Below are positions 19,634 to 31,315 of a stretch of DNA of 64,000 nucleotides, in pieces (position 1 is the stretch's first letter; each line of letters begins with the position of its first letter). The notes below the pieces were generated by a model. That model did no database searches. It was not told where the DNA came from and saw nothing but the letters and a program-made list of their open reading frames with translations. The translations under genes and the position numbers were made by a program. This DNA comes from Ensifer adhaerens (GTDB taxonomy: Bacteria > Pseudomonadota > Alphaproteobacteria > Rhizobiales > Rhizobiaceae): positions 2,898,001-2,962,000 of the forward strand of contig OCMG01000004.1 in NCBI GenBank assembly GCA_900215285.1, given 5' to 3'.

Positions 19634-21079
19634 TCAGGCGTTCAGAACCTTACCATAGGCGTCAAGCACGCTTTCCTTCATCGTTTCCGAAATGGTCGGA
19701 TGCGGGAAGATCGTGTGCATCAGGTCTTCCTCGGTCGTCTCGAGGTTCATGGCGACGACGAAGCCCTGGATGAGTTCGGTCACTTCAGCACCCACCATAT
19801 GCGCACCGATCAACTCGCCCGACTTCTTGTCGAAGATGGTCTTTACCATGCCCTGGTCTTCACCCAGCGCCACGGCCTTGCCGTTGGCGGCAAAGTTGAA
19901 GCGGCCGACGCGAATGTCACGGCCTTCGGCCTTGGCCTTGGCTTCCGTCAGGCCAACCGAGGCGACCTGCGGGTTGCAATAGGTGCAGCCGGGGATCTTG
20001 TTCTTGTCCATCGGGTGAACGTTCGGCACGCCGGCAATCTTTTCGACGCAGATGACGGCTTCATGCTCGGCCTTGTGGGCGAGCATCGGGGGACCTGCCA
20101 CGTCACCGATGGCGTAGATGCCTGGAACGTTGGTCTTGCCGTAGCCGTCGATGACGATGAAGCCGCGATCGGTCTTCACGCCGACGGCTTCAAGGCCGAT
20201 GCCTTCGATGTTGGCCTGCACGCCGACAGCCGAGATCATACGATCAGCGGTGATCTTCTCGACCGAACCATCCTTCTTCTCGATGGTCGCGGTAACCGAG
20301 TTCGCGCCCTTCTCGACCTTCGCAACCTTGGCCTCAAGCATGATCTTCATGCCCTGCTTTTCGAGCTGCTTCTTGGCGAAGGCGGAGATTTCCTCGTCCT
20401 CGACCGGCATGACCTGCTTCATGATTTCGACGACGGTCACGTCGACGCCCATGGTGCGGTAGAAGCTGGCGAACTCGATGCCGATGGCACCCGAGCCCAT
20501 GACGAGCAGGGACTTCGGCATCTCTTCGGGCTTCATCGCCTCGAAATAGGTCCAGATCAGCTTGCCATCGGGCTCGATGCCCGGCAGCGCGCGCGGGCGG
20601 GCGCCGGTCGCGATGATGATATGCTTGGCGGTGTAGGTGCCCTCGCCCAGCGTGTTCTTCGGAACAGGACCCTGCGGCTGAACCACCGGCTTGGTGCTCT
20701 TGCCGACGACGATCTCGCCGGGCTTGGTGATCTTGGCCTCGCCCCAGATGATGTCGACCTTGTTCTTCTTGAACAGGAAGCCGACGCCGTTGTTCATGCG
20801 GGCTGCAATGCCGCGCGAGCGGGTGACGATGGCCTTGATATCCGGCTTCATCGCGCCTTCCAGCACGAGACCGTAATCCTTGGCGTGTGTCGCCGTGTGC
20901 ATCACATCGGCGGTGCGCAGCAGCGCCTTGGTCGGAATGCAGCCCCAGTTGGAGCAGATGCCGGCCAGATGCTCGCGCTCGACCACCGCGACCTTGAGCC
21001 CAAGCTGCGCGGCCCGGATGGCACCGATATAGCCGCCAGGGCCGGAACCGATGATGATAACGTCGTAAGCATTCGACAT
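19634..21079 (-). CDS. lpdA: Dihydrolipoyl dehydrogenase (E3) of pyruvate dehydrogenase
   Basis: A 481-residue FAD enzyme that reoxidises dihydrolipoamide with NAD. It opens MSNAYDVIIIGSGPGGYIGA (FAD site), then the redox-active disulfide CSNWGC in GICSNWGCIPTKALLR. The NAD-binding glycines appear in VMGSGAIGIEFASFY, and YAIGDVAGPPMLAHKA closes the second FAD contact. The C-terminal dimer interface has the catalytic pair in HMVGAEVTELIQ and IFPHPTISE. The ATG at 21079, with GGAGA upstream, was chosen over a GTG four codons earlier. It is the last pdh-complex gene of this minus-strand cluster. Confidence 0.98.
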   Translation of the reverse strand: MSNAYDVIIIGSGPGGYIGAIRAAQLGLKVAVVEREHLAGICSNWGCIPTKALLRTADVMHTATHAKDYGLVLEGAMKPDIKAIVTRSRGIAARMNNGVGFLFKKNKVDIIWGEAKITKPGEIVVGKSTKPVVQPQGPVPKNTLGEGTYTAKHIIIATGARPRALPGIEPDGKLIWTYFEAMKPEEMPKSLLVMGSGAIGIEFASFYRTMGVDVTVVEIMKQVMPVEDEEISAFAKKQLEKQGMKIMLEAKVAKVEKGANSVTATIEKKDGSVEKITADRMISAVGVQANIEGIGLEAVGVKTDRGFIVIDGYGKTNVPGIYAIGDVAGPPMLAHKAEHEAVICVEKIAGVPNVHPMDKNKIPGCTYCNPQVASVGLTEAKAKAEGRDIRVGRFNFAANGKAVALGEDQGMVKTIFDKKSGELIGAHMVGAEVTELIQGFVVAMNLETTEEDLMHTIFPHPTISETMKESVLDAYGKVLNA

Positions 21080-21127
21080 GGGCGTCTCCACTCCTCTTTT
21101 GTCGAGGCAGCGGAGATCCCGCCCGCC

Positions 21128-21388
21128 TCATACGATCGGTTCGACCTGTTCGTGGCCCACCAGCATCGCGTAGATTTCATCTTTCAACTGCATACGCTTC
21201 TTGCGCATCTCAGCCACATGGAAGTCATCAGCAGGCTCGATATCGGTTTCGGCGCGATGAATGGCCCGGTTCACGTCGTGATACTCGTTCGAGATCCGAT
21301 AGAAGTGGCCGTCAACCTCGCGCAGATGGCGGATCTTGGCGGCATATTCCGGAAATTCATCATGCAGTTCGTGCGGTGTGTTCGACAT
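21128..21388 (-). CDS. DUF465 (YdcH-family) small protein
   Basis: An 86-residue charged, mostly helical protein. It reads MSNTPHELHDEFPEYAAKIRHL, with FYRISNEYHDVNRAIHRAE in the middle and RKKRMQLKDEIYAML near the end, the DUF465 pattern. The function of the family is unknown. It lies between the SGNH hydrolase gene and lpdA on the same strand, 48 bases before the lpdA start. It is probably part of the pdh transcript. Confidence 0.9.
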   Translation of the reverse strand: MSNTPHELHDEFPEYAAKIRHLREVDGHFYRISNEYHDVNRAIHRAETDIEPADDFHVAEMRKKRMQLKDEIYAMLVGHEQVEPIV

Positions 21389-21474
21389 GTCCGGCCCCCT
21401 TCAGGAAAACTTTGACACTGTCAGGCTAACCGCAACGCTGCCCCTCACCCTTGACCCTGATCAACTCCCCTTAA

Positions 21475-22113
21475 TCACATTCCGAGCTGCATGCGGACGA
21501 TGGGCTCCAGCGCCCGTCCGATGGCTCGTGTATTTTCCGCGTCCAGATGAACGCCATCGATGGGCGTCGCCACCGCAACCGAGGCGGCGTCGAAAAAGCC
21601 GCAGCCCGTCTCGTCGGCCATGTCGCGATAGAAGGTCGCCATCATCTTCGACTGCTCGACCGCGCCGGCGAAGGCCGCCGCATAATCGGTATTCGCCGTT
21701 TCGCGCACCAGCGGCGGCGAGACGATCAGGATTTCCGGCGTTTCATATTCGAACGGCCAGGCATGATGACGAATGAGCTGGACCAGACGGGCCATCCCCT
21801 TCGACGCGCCATGCGCGGTGCCGACGACCGAAGGCTTCAGATCGTTGGTGCCGAGCATCAGGATCACCAGATCGATCGGCGCATGTGTATGAAGCAACGT
21901 CGGCAGGATGCGCGCGCCGTTGCGATCGCAATCCGCCAGTTGATCTTCATAGGCCGTCGTGCGTCCGCCCAACCCTTCCGGGATCACGCGGACGCCATGG
22001 CCAAGTGCCTTCTGCAGGACCGAGGGCCAGCGATCTTCATGGGCATGGCGACCCAATCGTTCCGCATCATGGCCCCAGGTCAGGCTGTCTCCGTAGGCGA
22101 GGATGGTTTTCAT
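21475..22113 (-). CDS. SGNH/GDSL-family hydrolase (arylesterase-like)
   Basis: A 212-residue esterase of the SGNH type. Block I is LAYGDSLTWG with the nucleophilic serine, the oxyanion glycine lies in PEGLGGRTT, the asparagine in MLGTNDLK, and the Asp-His pair in DGVHLDAEN. It resembles arylesterase/acyl-CoA thioesterase-I-type proteins. No signal peptide is visible, so it is probably cytoplasmic. It sits inside the pdh cluster, 15 bases after pdhC, and the link to pyruvate metabolism is unclear. The substrate is unknown. Confidence 0.93.
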   Translation of the reverse strand: MKTILAYGDSLTWGHDAERLGRHAHEDRWPSVLQKALGHGVRVIPEGLGGRTTAYEDQLADCDRNGARILPTLLHTHAPIDLVILMLGTNDLKPSVVGTAHGASKGMARLVQLIRHHAWPFEYETPEILIVSPPLVRETANTDYAAAFAGAVEQSKMMATFYRDMADETGCGFFDAASVAVATPIDGVHLDAENTRAIGRALEPIVRMQLGM

Positions 22114-22128
22114 CCGCCCTCTCCCGGA

Positions 22129-23472
22129 TCAAACCAGCATCGACATCGGGTTTTCGATATAGCCCTTGAAGGCGGCCAGCAGTTCGGCGCCCAGCGCGCC
22201 ATCGACGCAGCGATGGTCGGTGGAGAGCGTGACGGTCATGACCTGAGCGATGACCATTTCGCCGTTCTTCACAACGACACGCTGTTCGCCAGCGCCGACT
22301 GCGAGGATGGTCGCATGCGGCGGATTGATGACGGCCGCGAAATGCTTGACGCCCATCATGCCCATGTTGGACACGGCGGTCGTGCCACCCTGATACTCCT
22401 CAGGCTTCAGCTTCCGTTCCTTGGCGCGCTTGCCATAGTCCTTCATCTCGTTGGAGATGGTGGACAGGCTCTTCTCTTCGGCGCGGCGGATAATCGGGGT
22501 AATCAGGCCACCGGGGATCGAGACGGCGACGCCGACATCCGAATGCTTGTGCTTGACCATGTTGGTGTCGGTCCAGGATACATTCGCATCCGGAACATCG
22601 CGCAGCGCCAGAGCCAGCGCCTTGATGATCATGTCGTTGACCGAGAGCTTGTAGGCCGCGCGATCATCCTTGCGCGGAGCAGCGTGGTTCAGCTGTGCGC
22701 GCAGTTCCAGCAGCGCATCGAGTTCGCAATCGACCGTCACATAGAAATGCGGGACCGTCTGCTTGGACTCGACGAGACGCTTGGCGATCGTCTTGCGCAT
22801 GCCGTCATGCGGCACGAGTTCGTAGGAGCCCGGCTCGAACAGCTTGAGAACGGCATCATCCGAGGCCTGCTTGGCAAGCGGCGCAGCAGAAGCAGCAGCG
22901 GGTGCGGCGGCCGGAGCAGCGGCAGCAGGTGCAGCCTTGCCGGTGCCGGACGACACAGCCTTCTCGACGTCGGACTTGACGACACGGCCATGCGGGCCGG
23001 AGCCGGAAATGGCCGAAATGTCGAGACCGGCCTCCTTCGCCAGACGACGCGCGAGCGGCGAGGAGAATGGACGGTTGCCGGCAGGTGCAGCCGATGACAC
23101 GGCAGCAGCCGGGGCTGCGGCGGGAGCCGGGGCTGCTGCGGGTGCTGCGGCGGCGGGAGCGGGAGCGGCTTCGGCTTTCGGTGCCGGGGCAGCAGATGCG
23201 CCACCGGCAGCCGCAGCCTTCACGTCTTCGCCGTCTGCGGCGAGGATGGCGATCAGGCTGTTGACCTTCACGCCTTCGGTGCCGGCGGGAACGACGATCT
23301 TGGCGATCGTGCCTTCATCGACGGCTTCGACTTCCATCGTCGCCTTGTCTGTTTCGATCTCGGCGATGACATCGCCGGACTTGATCGTGTCGCCTTCCTT
23401 GACCAGCCACTTGGCGAGGTTGCCCTCTTCCATGGTCGGCGAAAGGGCCGGCATCGTGATATTGATCGGCAT
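22129..23472 (-). CDS. pdhC: Dihydrolipoyllysine-residue acetyltransferase (E2), pyruvate dehydrogenase
   Basis: A 447-residue E2 core subunit. It has one N-terminal lipoyl domain ([20 protein letters not shown], lipoyl lysine in [15 protein letters not shown]), then an Ala/Pro-rich flexible linker. A peripheral-subunit-binding domain ([20 protein letters not shown]) follows, then the catalytic domain with the active-site histidine in [12 protein letters not shown]. It passes the acetyl group from E1 to CoA. Start at 23472 gives the canonical MPINI beginning; AGGGAGGGCGAGGAC lies just upstream. It follows pdhB by 14 bases, so the two are cotranscribed. Confidence 0.98.
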   Translation of the reverse strand: MPINITMPALSPTMEEGNLAKWLVKEGDTIKSGDVIAEIETDKATMEVEAVDEGTIAKIVVPAGTEGVKVNSLIAILAADGEDVKAAAAGGASAAPAPKAEAAPAPAAAAPAAAPAPAAAPAAAVSSAAPAGNRPFSSPLARRLAKEAGLDISAISGSGPHGRVVKSDVEKAVSSGTGKAAPAAAAPAAAPAAASAAPLAKQASDDAVLKLFEPGSYELVPHDGMRKTIAKRLVESKQTVPHFYVTVDCELDALLELRAQLNHAAPRKDDRAAYKLSVNDMIIKALALALRDVPDANVSWTDTNMVKHKHSDVGVAVSIPGGLITPIIRRAEEKSLSTISNEMKDYGKRAKERKLKPEEYQGGTTAVSNMGMMGVKHFAAVINPPHATILAVGAGEQRVVVKNGEMVIAQVMTVTLSTDHRCVDGALGAELLAAFKGYIENPMSMLV

Positions 23473-23486
23473 GTCCTCGCCCTCCC

Positions 23487-24893
23487 TTATTTGTAGCAAA
23501 CGGCCTTCACGGCATCGACGACTTCGCCGACATTCGGCAGAGCCAGCTTTTCAAGGTTGGCCGCATACGGCATCGGCACGTCCTTGCCGGCGATCGTGAT
23601 GACCGGGGCGTCGAGATAGTCGAACGCTTCGCGGGTGACGCGGTTGGCGATGAAGTCACCGACCGATGACTGCGGGAAGCCTTCTTCCACCGTAACCAAG
23701 CGGCCCGTCTTCTTTACCGATTCGATGATCGCCGGCAGGTCCATCGGGCGGATGGTGCGCAGGTCGATCAGTTCGACGTCGATGCCGAGCTTGGTCAGCT
23801 CATCCACGGCCTTGACGGCATAGGTCATGCCGATGCCCCAGGACACGAGCGTGGCATCCTTGCCGGCGCGGTGAATGCGCGCCTTGCCAATCGGCAGAAC
23901 GAAATCATCCAGCTTCGGCACTTCAAACGTCTGGCCGTAGAGGATTTCGTTTTCGAGGAAGATGACCGGGTTCGGATCGCGGATAGCAGCTTTCAGCAGG
24001 CCCTTGAAGTCAGCTGCCGTGTAGGGCTGGATGACCTTGAGGCCCGGAATGTGGCTGTACCAGGCGGCATAGTCCTGGCTGTGCTGGGCGGCAACGCGGG
24101 CCGCAGCACCGTTCGGGCCACGGAACACCATGGGCGCGCCCATCTGGCCGCCGGACATGTAGAGCGTCTTGGCTGCCGAGTTGACGATCTGGTCGATCGC
24201 CTGCATGGCGAAGTTGAAGGTCATGAATTCGACGATCGGGCGAAGACCGGCCATGGCAGCGCCGACGCCGATACCGGCGAAGCCGTGCTCGGTGATCGGG
24301 GTATCGATCACGCGCTTGGGGCCGAATTCCTGCAGGAGGCCTTGCGTGACCTTGTAGGCGCCCTGGTACTCGGCGACTTCCTCACCCATGACGAAGACGT
24401 CCGGGTTGGCGCGCATTTCTTCGGCCATGGCGTCGCGGAGCGCTTCGCGCACGGTCATCGTCACCATTTCGGTGCCGGCCGGGATTGCCGGATCAGAAGC
24501 TGCTTCAACCTTCGGCGCAGCCGGAACCTTGGCGGCAGGGACTTCCTCGGCCGCTTCGCGGGCCTTGCCACCGGCGTCGCCAGCGGTTGCGGCGGGCGTA
24601 TCGGCATCCGCCTTCGGGGCGGGGGCGGAACCGATGTCGGAAGCGCTTTCGCCGTCCTGCAGCAGGACTGCGATCGGTGCGTTGACCTTGACGTTCTCGG
24701 TACCGGCGGCGACCAGCAGCTTGCCGATCACGCCTTCATCGACGGCTTCCACTTCCATGGTGGCCTTGTCGGTTTCGATTTCGGCGATCACGTCGCCGGA
24801 GACGACCTTGTCGCCTTCCTTTTTCAGCCACTTGGAGAGCGTGCCTTCCTCCATCGTCGGAGACAGTGCAGGCATCAGGATGTCAATCGGCAT
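23487..24893 (-). CDS. pdhB: Pyruvate dehydrogenase E1 beta subunit with N-terminal lipoyl domain
   Basis: A 468-residue protein. Residues 1-80 form a lipoyl domain ([20 protein letters not shown], lysine in [15 protein letters not shown]) nearly identical to that of PdhC. After an Ala/Pro-rich linker comes the transketolase-like E1 beta domain with [37 protein letters not shown] and [16 protein letters not shown]. Together with PdhA it decarboxylates pyruvate using thiamine diphosphate. The extra lipoyl domain on E1 beta is typical of alphaproteobacteria. ATG at 24893 is used; GAGG lies close upstream. Confidence 0.98.
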   Translation of the reverse strand: MPIDILMPALSPTMEEGTLSKWLKKEGDKVVSGDVIAEIETDKATMEVEAVDEGVIGKLLVAAGTENVKVNAPIAVLLQDGESASDIGSAPAPKADADTPAATAGDAGGKAREAAEEVPAAKVPAAPKVEAASDPAIPAGTEMVTMTVREALRDAMAEEMRANPDVFVMGEEVAEYQGAYKVTQGLLQEFGPKRVIDTPITEHGFAGIGVGAAMAGLRPIVEFMTFNFAMQAIDQIVNSAAKTLYMSGGQMGAPMVFRGPNGAAARVAAQHSQDYAAWYSHIPGLKVIQPYTAADFKGLLKAAIRDPNPVIFLENEILYGQTFEVPKLDDFVLPIGKARIHRAGKDATLVSWGIGMTYAVKAVDELTKLGIDVELIDLRTIRPMDLPAIIESVKKTGRLVTVEEGFPQSSVGDFIANRVTREAFDYLDAPVITIAGKDVPMPYAANLEKLALPNVGEVVDAVKAVCYK

Positions 24894-24976
24894 GGTCCTC
24901 ACCCAATTCGTTTCAGGCGCTCGGCCTTAAAAATCTTGATCAGCGCCAGCGCTTCGCGGCGCGCGGTATCGCGAAA

Positions 24977-25004
24977 TTCCCGCCCTCACTCCCGAAGGCG
25001 GGAA
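24977..25004. repeat. Hairpin in the pdhA-pdhB spacer
   Basis: Perfect eight-base stem TTCCCGCC/GGCGGGAA around a 12-base loop, directly after the pdhA stop and before pdhB. There is no T run on the minus strand, so it is more likely an RNA-processing or stability element that sets different levels of pdhA and pdhB than a full terminator. Confidence 0.55.
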
Positions 25005-25010
25005 CCGCTG

Positions 25011-26042
25011 TCAAAGCAGGATATCGGTGTAGAGTTCCGAAACCGCCGGCTCGGGATTGGCCTGGGCGAAGTCGGCGGCGTCAGCCACGATCTCGCGGAC
25101 TTCCTTGTCGATGTCCTTGAGCGACTCTTCCGTGGCCCAGCCCTTTTCGATCAGGCGCGCCTTGACCTGCTCAATCGGGTCGTGTTCGGAGCGCATCTTC
25201 TGCACTTCGTCCTTAGAGCGATACTTCGCCGGGTCGGACATGGAGTGGCCGCGATAGCGGTAGGTCTGCATTTCGAGGATGATCGGGCCGTTGCCAGAGC
25301 GGCAATGCTCGACGGCGTAGTCTGCAGCCGCCTTGACAGCGCGGACGTCCATGCCGTCAACCTTCAGGCCGGGGATACCGATCGAAGCGCCGCGCTGCGA
25401 GAAGTCTGTCTGCGACGAGGCGCGGTTGACGGCGGTGCCCATGGCGTAGCGGTTGTTCTCGATGATGTAGATCACCGGGAGCTTCCAGAGAGCGGCCATG
25501 TTGAAGCTCTCGTAAACCTGACCCTGGTTGGCAGCGCCGTCGCCGAAATAGGCGAGCGAAACATTGTCATTGCCGCGGTAGTGGTTGGCAAAGCCAAGGC
25601 CGGTGCCGAGCGAAACCTGCGCGCCGACGATGCCGTGGCCGCCGTAGAAGTTCTTTTCCTTGGAGAACATGTGCATCGAGCCGCCCTTCCCCTTGGAAAG
25701 ACCGCCTTCGCGACCGGTAAGTTCCGCCATGACGCCGCGGGCGCTCATGCCGCAGGCCAGCATGTGGCCATGGTCACGGTAACCGGTGATGACCTGGTCG
25801 CCATCCTTCAGCGCCATCTGCATGCCGACAACGACAGCTTCCTGGCCGATATAGAGGTGACAGAAACCGCCGATGAAGCCCATGCCGTAAAGCTGGCCGG
25901 CCTTCTCTTCGAAGCGGCGGATGAGCAGCATCTCGCGATACGCGCTCAGTTCCTGCTCTTTGTTGAATTCGGAAATCTTTTCCGCAGTGTCGGACTTGGC
26001 GGACTTGCGGGCAGCAGAAGACGCGGGTTTACGCGGAGCCAT
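25011..26042 (-). CDS. pdhA: Pyruvate dehydrogenase E1 alpha subunit
   Basis: A 343-residue E1 alpha subunit. The thiamine-diphosphate motif GDGAANQGQVYESFNMAALW...ENN is complete, and the phosphorylation-loop region YRYRGHSMSDPAKYR is present. The N-terminus MAPRKPASSAARKSAKSD is a basic, Ala-rich tail common in rhizobia. ATG at 26042 was preferred to a start 23 codons upstream because it begins the known sequence and follows GGAGG. It heads the cluster pdhA-pdhB-pdhC-SGNH-DUF465-lpdA-glsB-lipA. Confidence 0.98.
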   Translation of the reverse strand: MAPRKPASSAARKSAKSDTAEKISEFNKEQELSAYREMLLIRRFEEKAGQLYGMGFIGGFCHLYIGQEAVVVGMQMALKDGDQVITGYRDHGHMLACGMSARGVMAELTGREGGLSKGKGGSMHMFSKEKNFYGGHGIVGAQVSLGTGLGFANHYRGNDNVSLAYFGDGAANQGQVYESFNMAALWKLPVIYIIENNRYAMGTAVNRASSQTDFSQRGASIGIPGLKVDGMDVRAVKAAADYAVEHCRSGNGPIILEMQTYRYRGHSMSDPAKYRSKDEVQKMRSEHDPIEQVKARLIEKGWATEESLKDIDKEVREIVADAADFAQANPEPAVSELYTDILL

Positions 26043-26200
26043 GCAGTAACCTCCCCAGGCTAGATGTTTTTCCTTGACGACCACCATAGGCAAAGTCAGG
26101 GAAAACAGCAATGCCCTAAACGCATAGCTAGCATCTAGTGGAAGGCATTGAAATAAAAAGCAAAAATAGAATTAATCCGATTTCAGTTATATCGCTGAAA

Positions 26201-26509
26201 TCAGTGAAATATAACGATTTCATCCGGGCGGGACATATTCAGCTGCGCACGCGCTTCTTCGTCCAGCATATCCTTCTGTATCGATCCATCACTCAGCGCC
26301 GCCACCTGGCGCTCAAGCGCCTTGCGACGGTGCTGAAGTTCAGCAAGCCTCTGCTGGCGCTCAGCCTTTTGCTGCAGAAACTTCTCGGTAGCCTTGAGGC
26401 CAAACTCGCCGTGGACGGAATGATAACCGAAATAGGCCAGGAATGCAGCCGTAATCGCCGGCAAGATAAAGCGGCCAAACCGCCGCTTCCGGTATTGCTT
26501 GGTCAACAT
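26201..26509 (-). CDS. ftsB: FtsB/DivIC-family septum formation initiator
   Basis: A 102-residue bitopic membrane protein. A short basic cytoplasmic tail (MLTKQYRKRRFGR) is followed by one membrane helix (FILPAITAAFLAYFGYHSV) and a periplasmic leucine-zipper coiled coil (QQKAERQQRLAELQHRRKAL), ending in DEEARAQLNMSRPDEIVIF. This is the FtsB/DivIC layout; the protein links FtsL and FtsQ at the division site. It lies between eno and pdhA on the same strand, a position also usual for ftsB after eno in other proteobacteria. Confidence 0.94.
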   Translation of the reverse strand: MLTKQYRKRRFGRFILPAITAAFLAYFGYHSVHGEFGLKATEKFLQQKAERQQRLAELQHRRKALERQVAALSDGSIQKDMLDEEARAQLNMSRPDEIVIFH

Positions 26510-26592
26510 CGAATTACCCGTGACGCGATACTCTTTGAACTCACATTAGAACGCAGAGATTAACGCTCTGTTGACCACGTCGCCGCGGATGC

Positions 26593-26622
26593 AAAAAAGG
26601 CTGCGGCAAATCTGCCGCAGCC
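26593..26622 (-). terminator. Terminator after eno
   Basis: Perfect ten-base stem GGCTGCGGCA/TGCCGCAGCC with a four-base loop and six T residues on the minus strand, 28 bases after the eno stop. It separates eno from ftsB. Confidence 0.94.
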
Positions 26623-26649
26623 TCTTCATGTCAAAACGAGTGAGGCCGA

Positions 26650-28338
<1,689 letters not shown>

Positions 28339-29754
28339 CTATTCGAGGAAAGACATTGGATTGATGGGAGCCGAGTTCTTGCGAACCTCGAAGTGAAGCT
28401 TCGGCCGCGAGGCATTGCCGGACATCCCGGAGTCGGCGACCACCTGACCGCGATTGACCTTGTCGCCACGATTGACGTCGATGCTCTTCAGGTGCGCATA
28501 GACCGTGACCTTGCCGTCGGAGTGACGAATGAGAACCGTATTGCCGAGCTTTTCGAGACCATTGCCGGCATAGATCACGACGCCGTTTTCCGCAGCCTTA
28601 ACTGGCGTGCCTTCCGGCACGGAAATGTCGATGCCATCGTTACGCTGCCCGTCTACATTCGCGCCATACGCCGCGATAACGGCACCGGTCACCGGCCAGC
28701 GATACTTGCCGATCCCCGTTTCCGCAGGAGCGATCGAGGCAACTTGACCTTCAGTCGCCGCGGACACGCTTTCCTTCGAAGCGGGCGCGGCGGCCTGCTG
28801 TCCTGCCTTCGGCTTCAGCGGCGCATCGGGCTTGGGCTGAACCGAGGCGGTCTTGATATTATCATCGGCGGTAACCTTCTCGGCAACCTGGGAAGCCCCG
28901 GCGGCCGCAGGAATCTTCAGTTCCTGACCCGCTCTGACCGCGTTGCTCGTCATGCCATTGGCAGCACGCAGCGCCTCCACCGTCACACCATTCTTCTTGG
29001 CGATGGAGATCAGGCTTTCGCCGGAGGCAACCTTGTAGGTGTTACCCTTTGCGCCATCCTTGGCTTCAGCGGTAGCGACCTTCTTCTTCTCGGCCTGAGG
29101 CGCCGTCGGAAGGACTGCCTCCTGATGCGGCACTTTCGTCGGAACCGGAATCCTGCCGGGCGTGGGGATTTCACCCGTCGCGGCCGCATTCCGGGGCTCG
29201 ACCGCCGCAACCTGCTCCGGTTGAGACTTACCAACCGTGCCGGTCGAAATCGGATCAGGCCCCTTGATCATGCGGATATTGGTGCGCCCCCTGCCCGGAA
29301 CGACAGCCGGAGCGGACGCATTCGCCATCTGGCGTACAGGAGCGGATGCTGCAGGTGCGGACGATGCCGGCGGCAAAGGCGCACCCAGCGCCTCGGACTG
29401 GATGGGAGAACTGGTGACGGCACGGGCGTTCGAATAAGGCGGCAGCGGCGAGCCATAAGCCTGATTACCACCGACAGCGGGGGGAAGCGGCTGATTCATC
29501 GAGTCCGACAGACCAGATGTCGGCGGGATATTATTGCCAGCGGACGCAACATCGGCGCTCGGCGTCGGAACCCGCCCATTCACATCATTCGACCCACCAC
29601 GGATCGAACCCGTACTCAGGTTGTCGGCAGAGTGATAGAAGCTGTCGAAGCGGGTCGCATCGGAACTGCAGCCGGCCGCAGTGCCGGCCAACAGTGCAAT
29701 TGCAATGAACCGAACTGCCGGATTTTTGTACGCTGACGCAATTCTGTTACGCAT
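28339..29754 (-). CDS. LysM-M23 peptidoglycan-associated lipoprotein (NlpD/DipM-like), probably catalytically inactive
   Basis: A 471-residue outer-membrane lipoprotein. The lipobox LLAGTAAGC is followed by a long Pro/Ala/Ser linker, a LysM domain (NTYKVASGESLISIAKKNGV to AGQELKIP), a second linker and a C-terminal LytM/M23 domain (YRWPVTGAVIAAYGANVDGQ to LHFEVRKNSAPINPMSFLE). The usual first zinc ligand His of HxxxD is an asparagine here (RNDGIDI), while the histidines of YAHL and LHFEV remain. Lack of one ligand fits NlpD-type activators of amidases in cell separation. ATG at 29754 gives the lipoprotein signal. Confidence 0.92.
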   Translation of the reverse strand: MRNRIASAYKNPAVRFIAIALLAGTAAGCSSDATRFDSFYHSADNLSTGSIRGGSNDVNGRVPTPSADVASAGNNIPPTSGLSDSMNQPLPPAVGGNQAYGSPLPPYSNARAVTSSPIQSEALGAPLPPASSAPAASAPVRQMANASAPAVVPGRGRTNIRMIKGPDPISTGTVGKSQPEQVAAVEPRNAAATGEIPTPGRIPVPTKVPHQEAVLPTAPQAEKKKVATAEAKDGAKGNTYKVASGESLISIAKKNGVTVEALRAANGMTSNAVRAGQELKIPAAAGASQVAEKVTADDNIKTASVQPKPDAPLKPKAGQQAAAPASKESVSAATEGQVASIAPAETGIGKYRWPVTGAVIAAYGANVDGQRNDGIDISVPEGTPVKAAENGVVIYAGNGLEKLGNTVLIRHSDGKVTVYAHLKSIDVNRGDKVNRGQVVADSGMSGNASRPKLHFEVRKNSAPINPMSFLE

Positions 29755-29890
29755 TACTGGCCCCGTCTCTACAAGAAACTCTCGTGAGGCCATTAAAGCG
29801 CGTTAGGGTTACCGGGGGGTTAAGGGGGCGCTATAGAAGGTCATTATTTTTCGCGATTCGCCAATTCCGCCCGCTGCTTGAGCGCGCGCC

Positions 29891-30550
29891 TCACAACGCG
29901 TTGGCCATATGCGGTTCGAGCGGCAAATAGGGCGCTTCAAAGAGTTCCGTGCGCTCGAAACGGACACCGACCTTGACGAAGCGGATCATCATGCAACGCC
30001 CGTCCTCAAGGAGCATGGGCGCCAGCATCTCACCGCCGGGCACCACCTGTTCGGCAAAGATTCGCGGCATCGAGGTGAAGGCCGCCGTCACGAGAATCCG
30101 GTCGAATGTGCCCTCACCCGGCAATCCATTCATGCCATCGGCTTGCCGGGAAAAGATGTTGCCACCACCGATCTTGCCGAAGCGGCCGTGGGCATTTTCG
30201 ACCAGCGTCCGGTAGCGGTCGACCGTCAACACGCGTTGGCAGAGCTTGCCCATCAGGCTTGCGGTGTAGCCGCTGCCCGTCCCGATCTCCAGAACACGGT
30301 GATCCGGATGAAGGTTCATGAGGTGAACGATTTTGGCCGCCAGGTCGACGCCTTCAGCGAAAGCGCCACATTCGATCGGGATCGTGTGCCTCGACCAGGC
30401 ATCGCGCACGAATGCCGGCGGGATGAACAGACTACGCGGAACCTGCTCGATGGCATTGAAAAGGCTGGCATTGGAAATGCCTTCGGCGCGCAGGCGCATG
30501 ACGAGCGCGGCAAACTCTTCCTTGTCTCCAAGCCCCAGATCCAAAGCCAT
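29891..30550 (-). CDS. pcm: Protein-L-isoaspartate O-methyltransferase
   Basis: A 219-residue SAM-dependent methyltransferase with the motif VLEIGTGSGYTASLMGKLC, preceded by a helical N-terminal part with VPRSLFIPPAFVRDAW. A later block FDRILVTAAFTSMPRIFAEQVVPGGEML is typical of Pcm, which repairs damaged aspartate residues. The substrate loop reads TIPIECGAFAEGVD instead of the classical TISQP, as in related rhizobial proteins. Its start overlaps the surE stop by one base (TAATG), so surE and pcm are translationally coupled. Confidence 0.93.
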   Translation of the reverse strand: MALDLGLGDKEEFAALVMRLRAEGISNASLFNAIEQVPRSLFIPPAFVRDAWSRHTIPIECGAFAEGVDLAAKIVHLMNLHPDHRVLEIGTGSGYTASLMGKLCQRVLTVDRYRTLVENAHGRFGKIGGGNIFSRQADGMNGLPGEGTFDRILVTAAFTSMPRIFAEQVVPGGEMLAPMLLEDGRCMMIRFVKVGVRFERTELFEAPYLPLEPHMANAL

Positions 30551-31311
30551 TACTCCAGCGACAGCGCGGCTTTAAGCGCCTTTTGTGCCGTATAGTCGGT
30601 CAGGTCCAGCTTCAGCGGCGTGACGGAAATACGGCCTTCGGCCAGCGCGTTCACATCCGTCCCGGCTTTCAGATCGGACTTCCGGCCATCGAATTTCAGC
30701 CAGTAATAGGGGAAGCCACGCCCGTCACGGCGCTGCTCGGCCAGGAGACCAAAGGTGAGCTTTCCCTGGTTCGTCACCTCGATACCCTTGACCTCTTCCG
30801 GTCGGCAGTTGGGGAAGTTGACGTTGAGGAAACTGAAGGCAGGCAACTCGACACCCATCAGTTTCTCGACGAGAGCAGGCGCATGCGCCTCGGCAACTTC
30901 CCAGGGAACCTTGCGCTCGCCATCGAAGATATAGGCCTGCGAAAGCGCGATTGACCGAACGCCCTGAAGCGCCCCCTCCATCGCGCCGGCAACCGTGCCC
31001 GAATAGGTCACGTCATCGGCAAGGTTTGCACCGGAGTTCACGCCGGACAGGACGAGATCGGGCTTGCCCTTCATCACCTCCTGAATCCCCATGATGACGC
31101 AATCAGTCGGCGTGCCGCGCAGCGCGAAATGACGCTCGGAAACCTTGCGCAGGCGCAGCGGGTCGTTGAGCGTCAGCGAGTGGGCAAGCCCGCTCTGATC
31201 GGTCTCCGGTGCGACGATCCACACGTCGTCCGTCAGCGAACGGGCGATGCGCTCCAGGGCTGCAAGCCCCGGAGCGTGGATGCCGTCGTCATTGGTGAGC
31301 AAGATGCGCAT
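30550..31311 (-). CDS. surE: 5'/3'-nucleotidase SurE
   Basis: A 253-residue nucleotidase. The metal-binding aspartates are in [16 protein letters not shown] and the further motifs in [22 protein letters not shown]. It hydrolyses nucleoside monophosphates and aids stationary-phase survival. It starts four bases after the serS stop and overlaps pcm, giving the well-known serS-surE-pcm order. Length is normal. Confidence 0.98.
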   Translation of the reverse strand: MRILLTNDDGIHAPGLAALERIARSLTDDVWIVAPETDQSGLAHSLTLNDPLRLRKVSERHFALRGTPTDCVIMGIQEVMKGKPDLVLSGVNSGANLADDVTYSGTVAGAMEGALQGVRSIALSQAYIFDGERKVPWEVAEAHAPALVEKLMGVELPAFSFLNVNFPNCRPEEVKGIEVTNQGKLTFGLLAEQRRDGRGFPYYWLKFDGRKSDLKAGTDVNALAEGRISVTPLKLDLTDYTAQKALKAALSLE

Positions 31312-31315
31312 CGGT

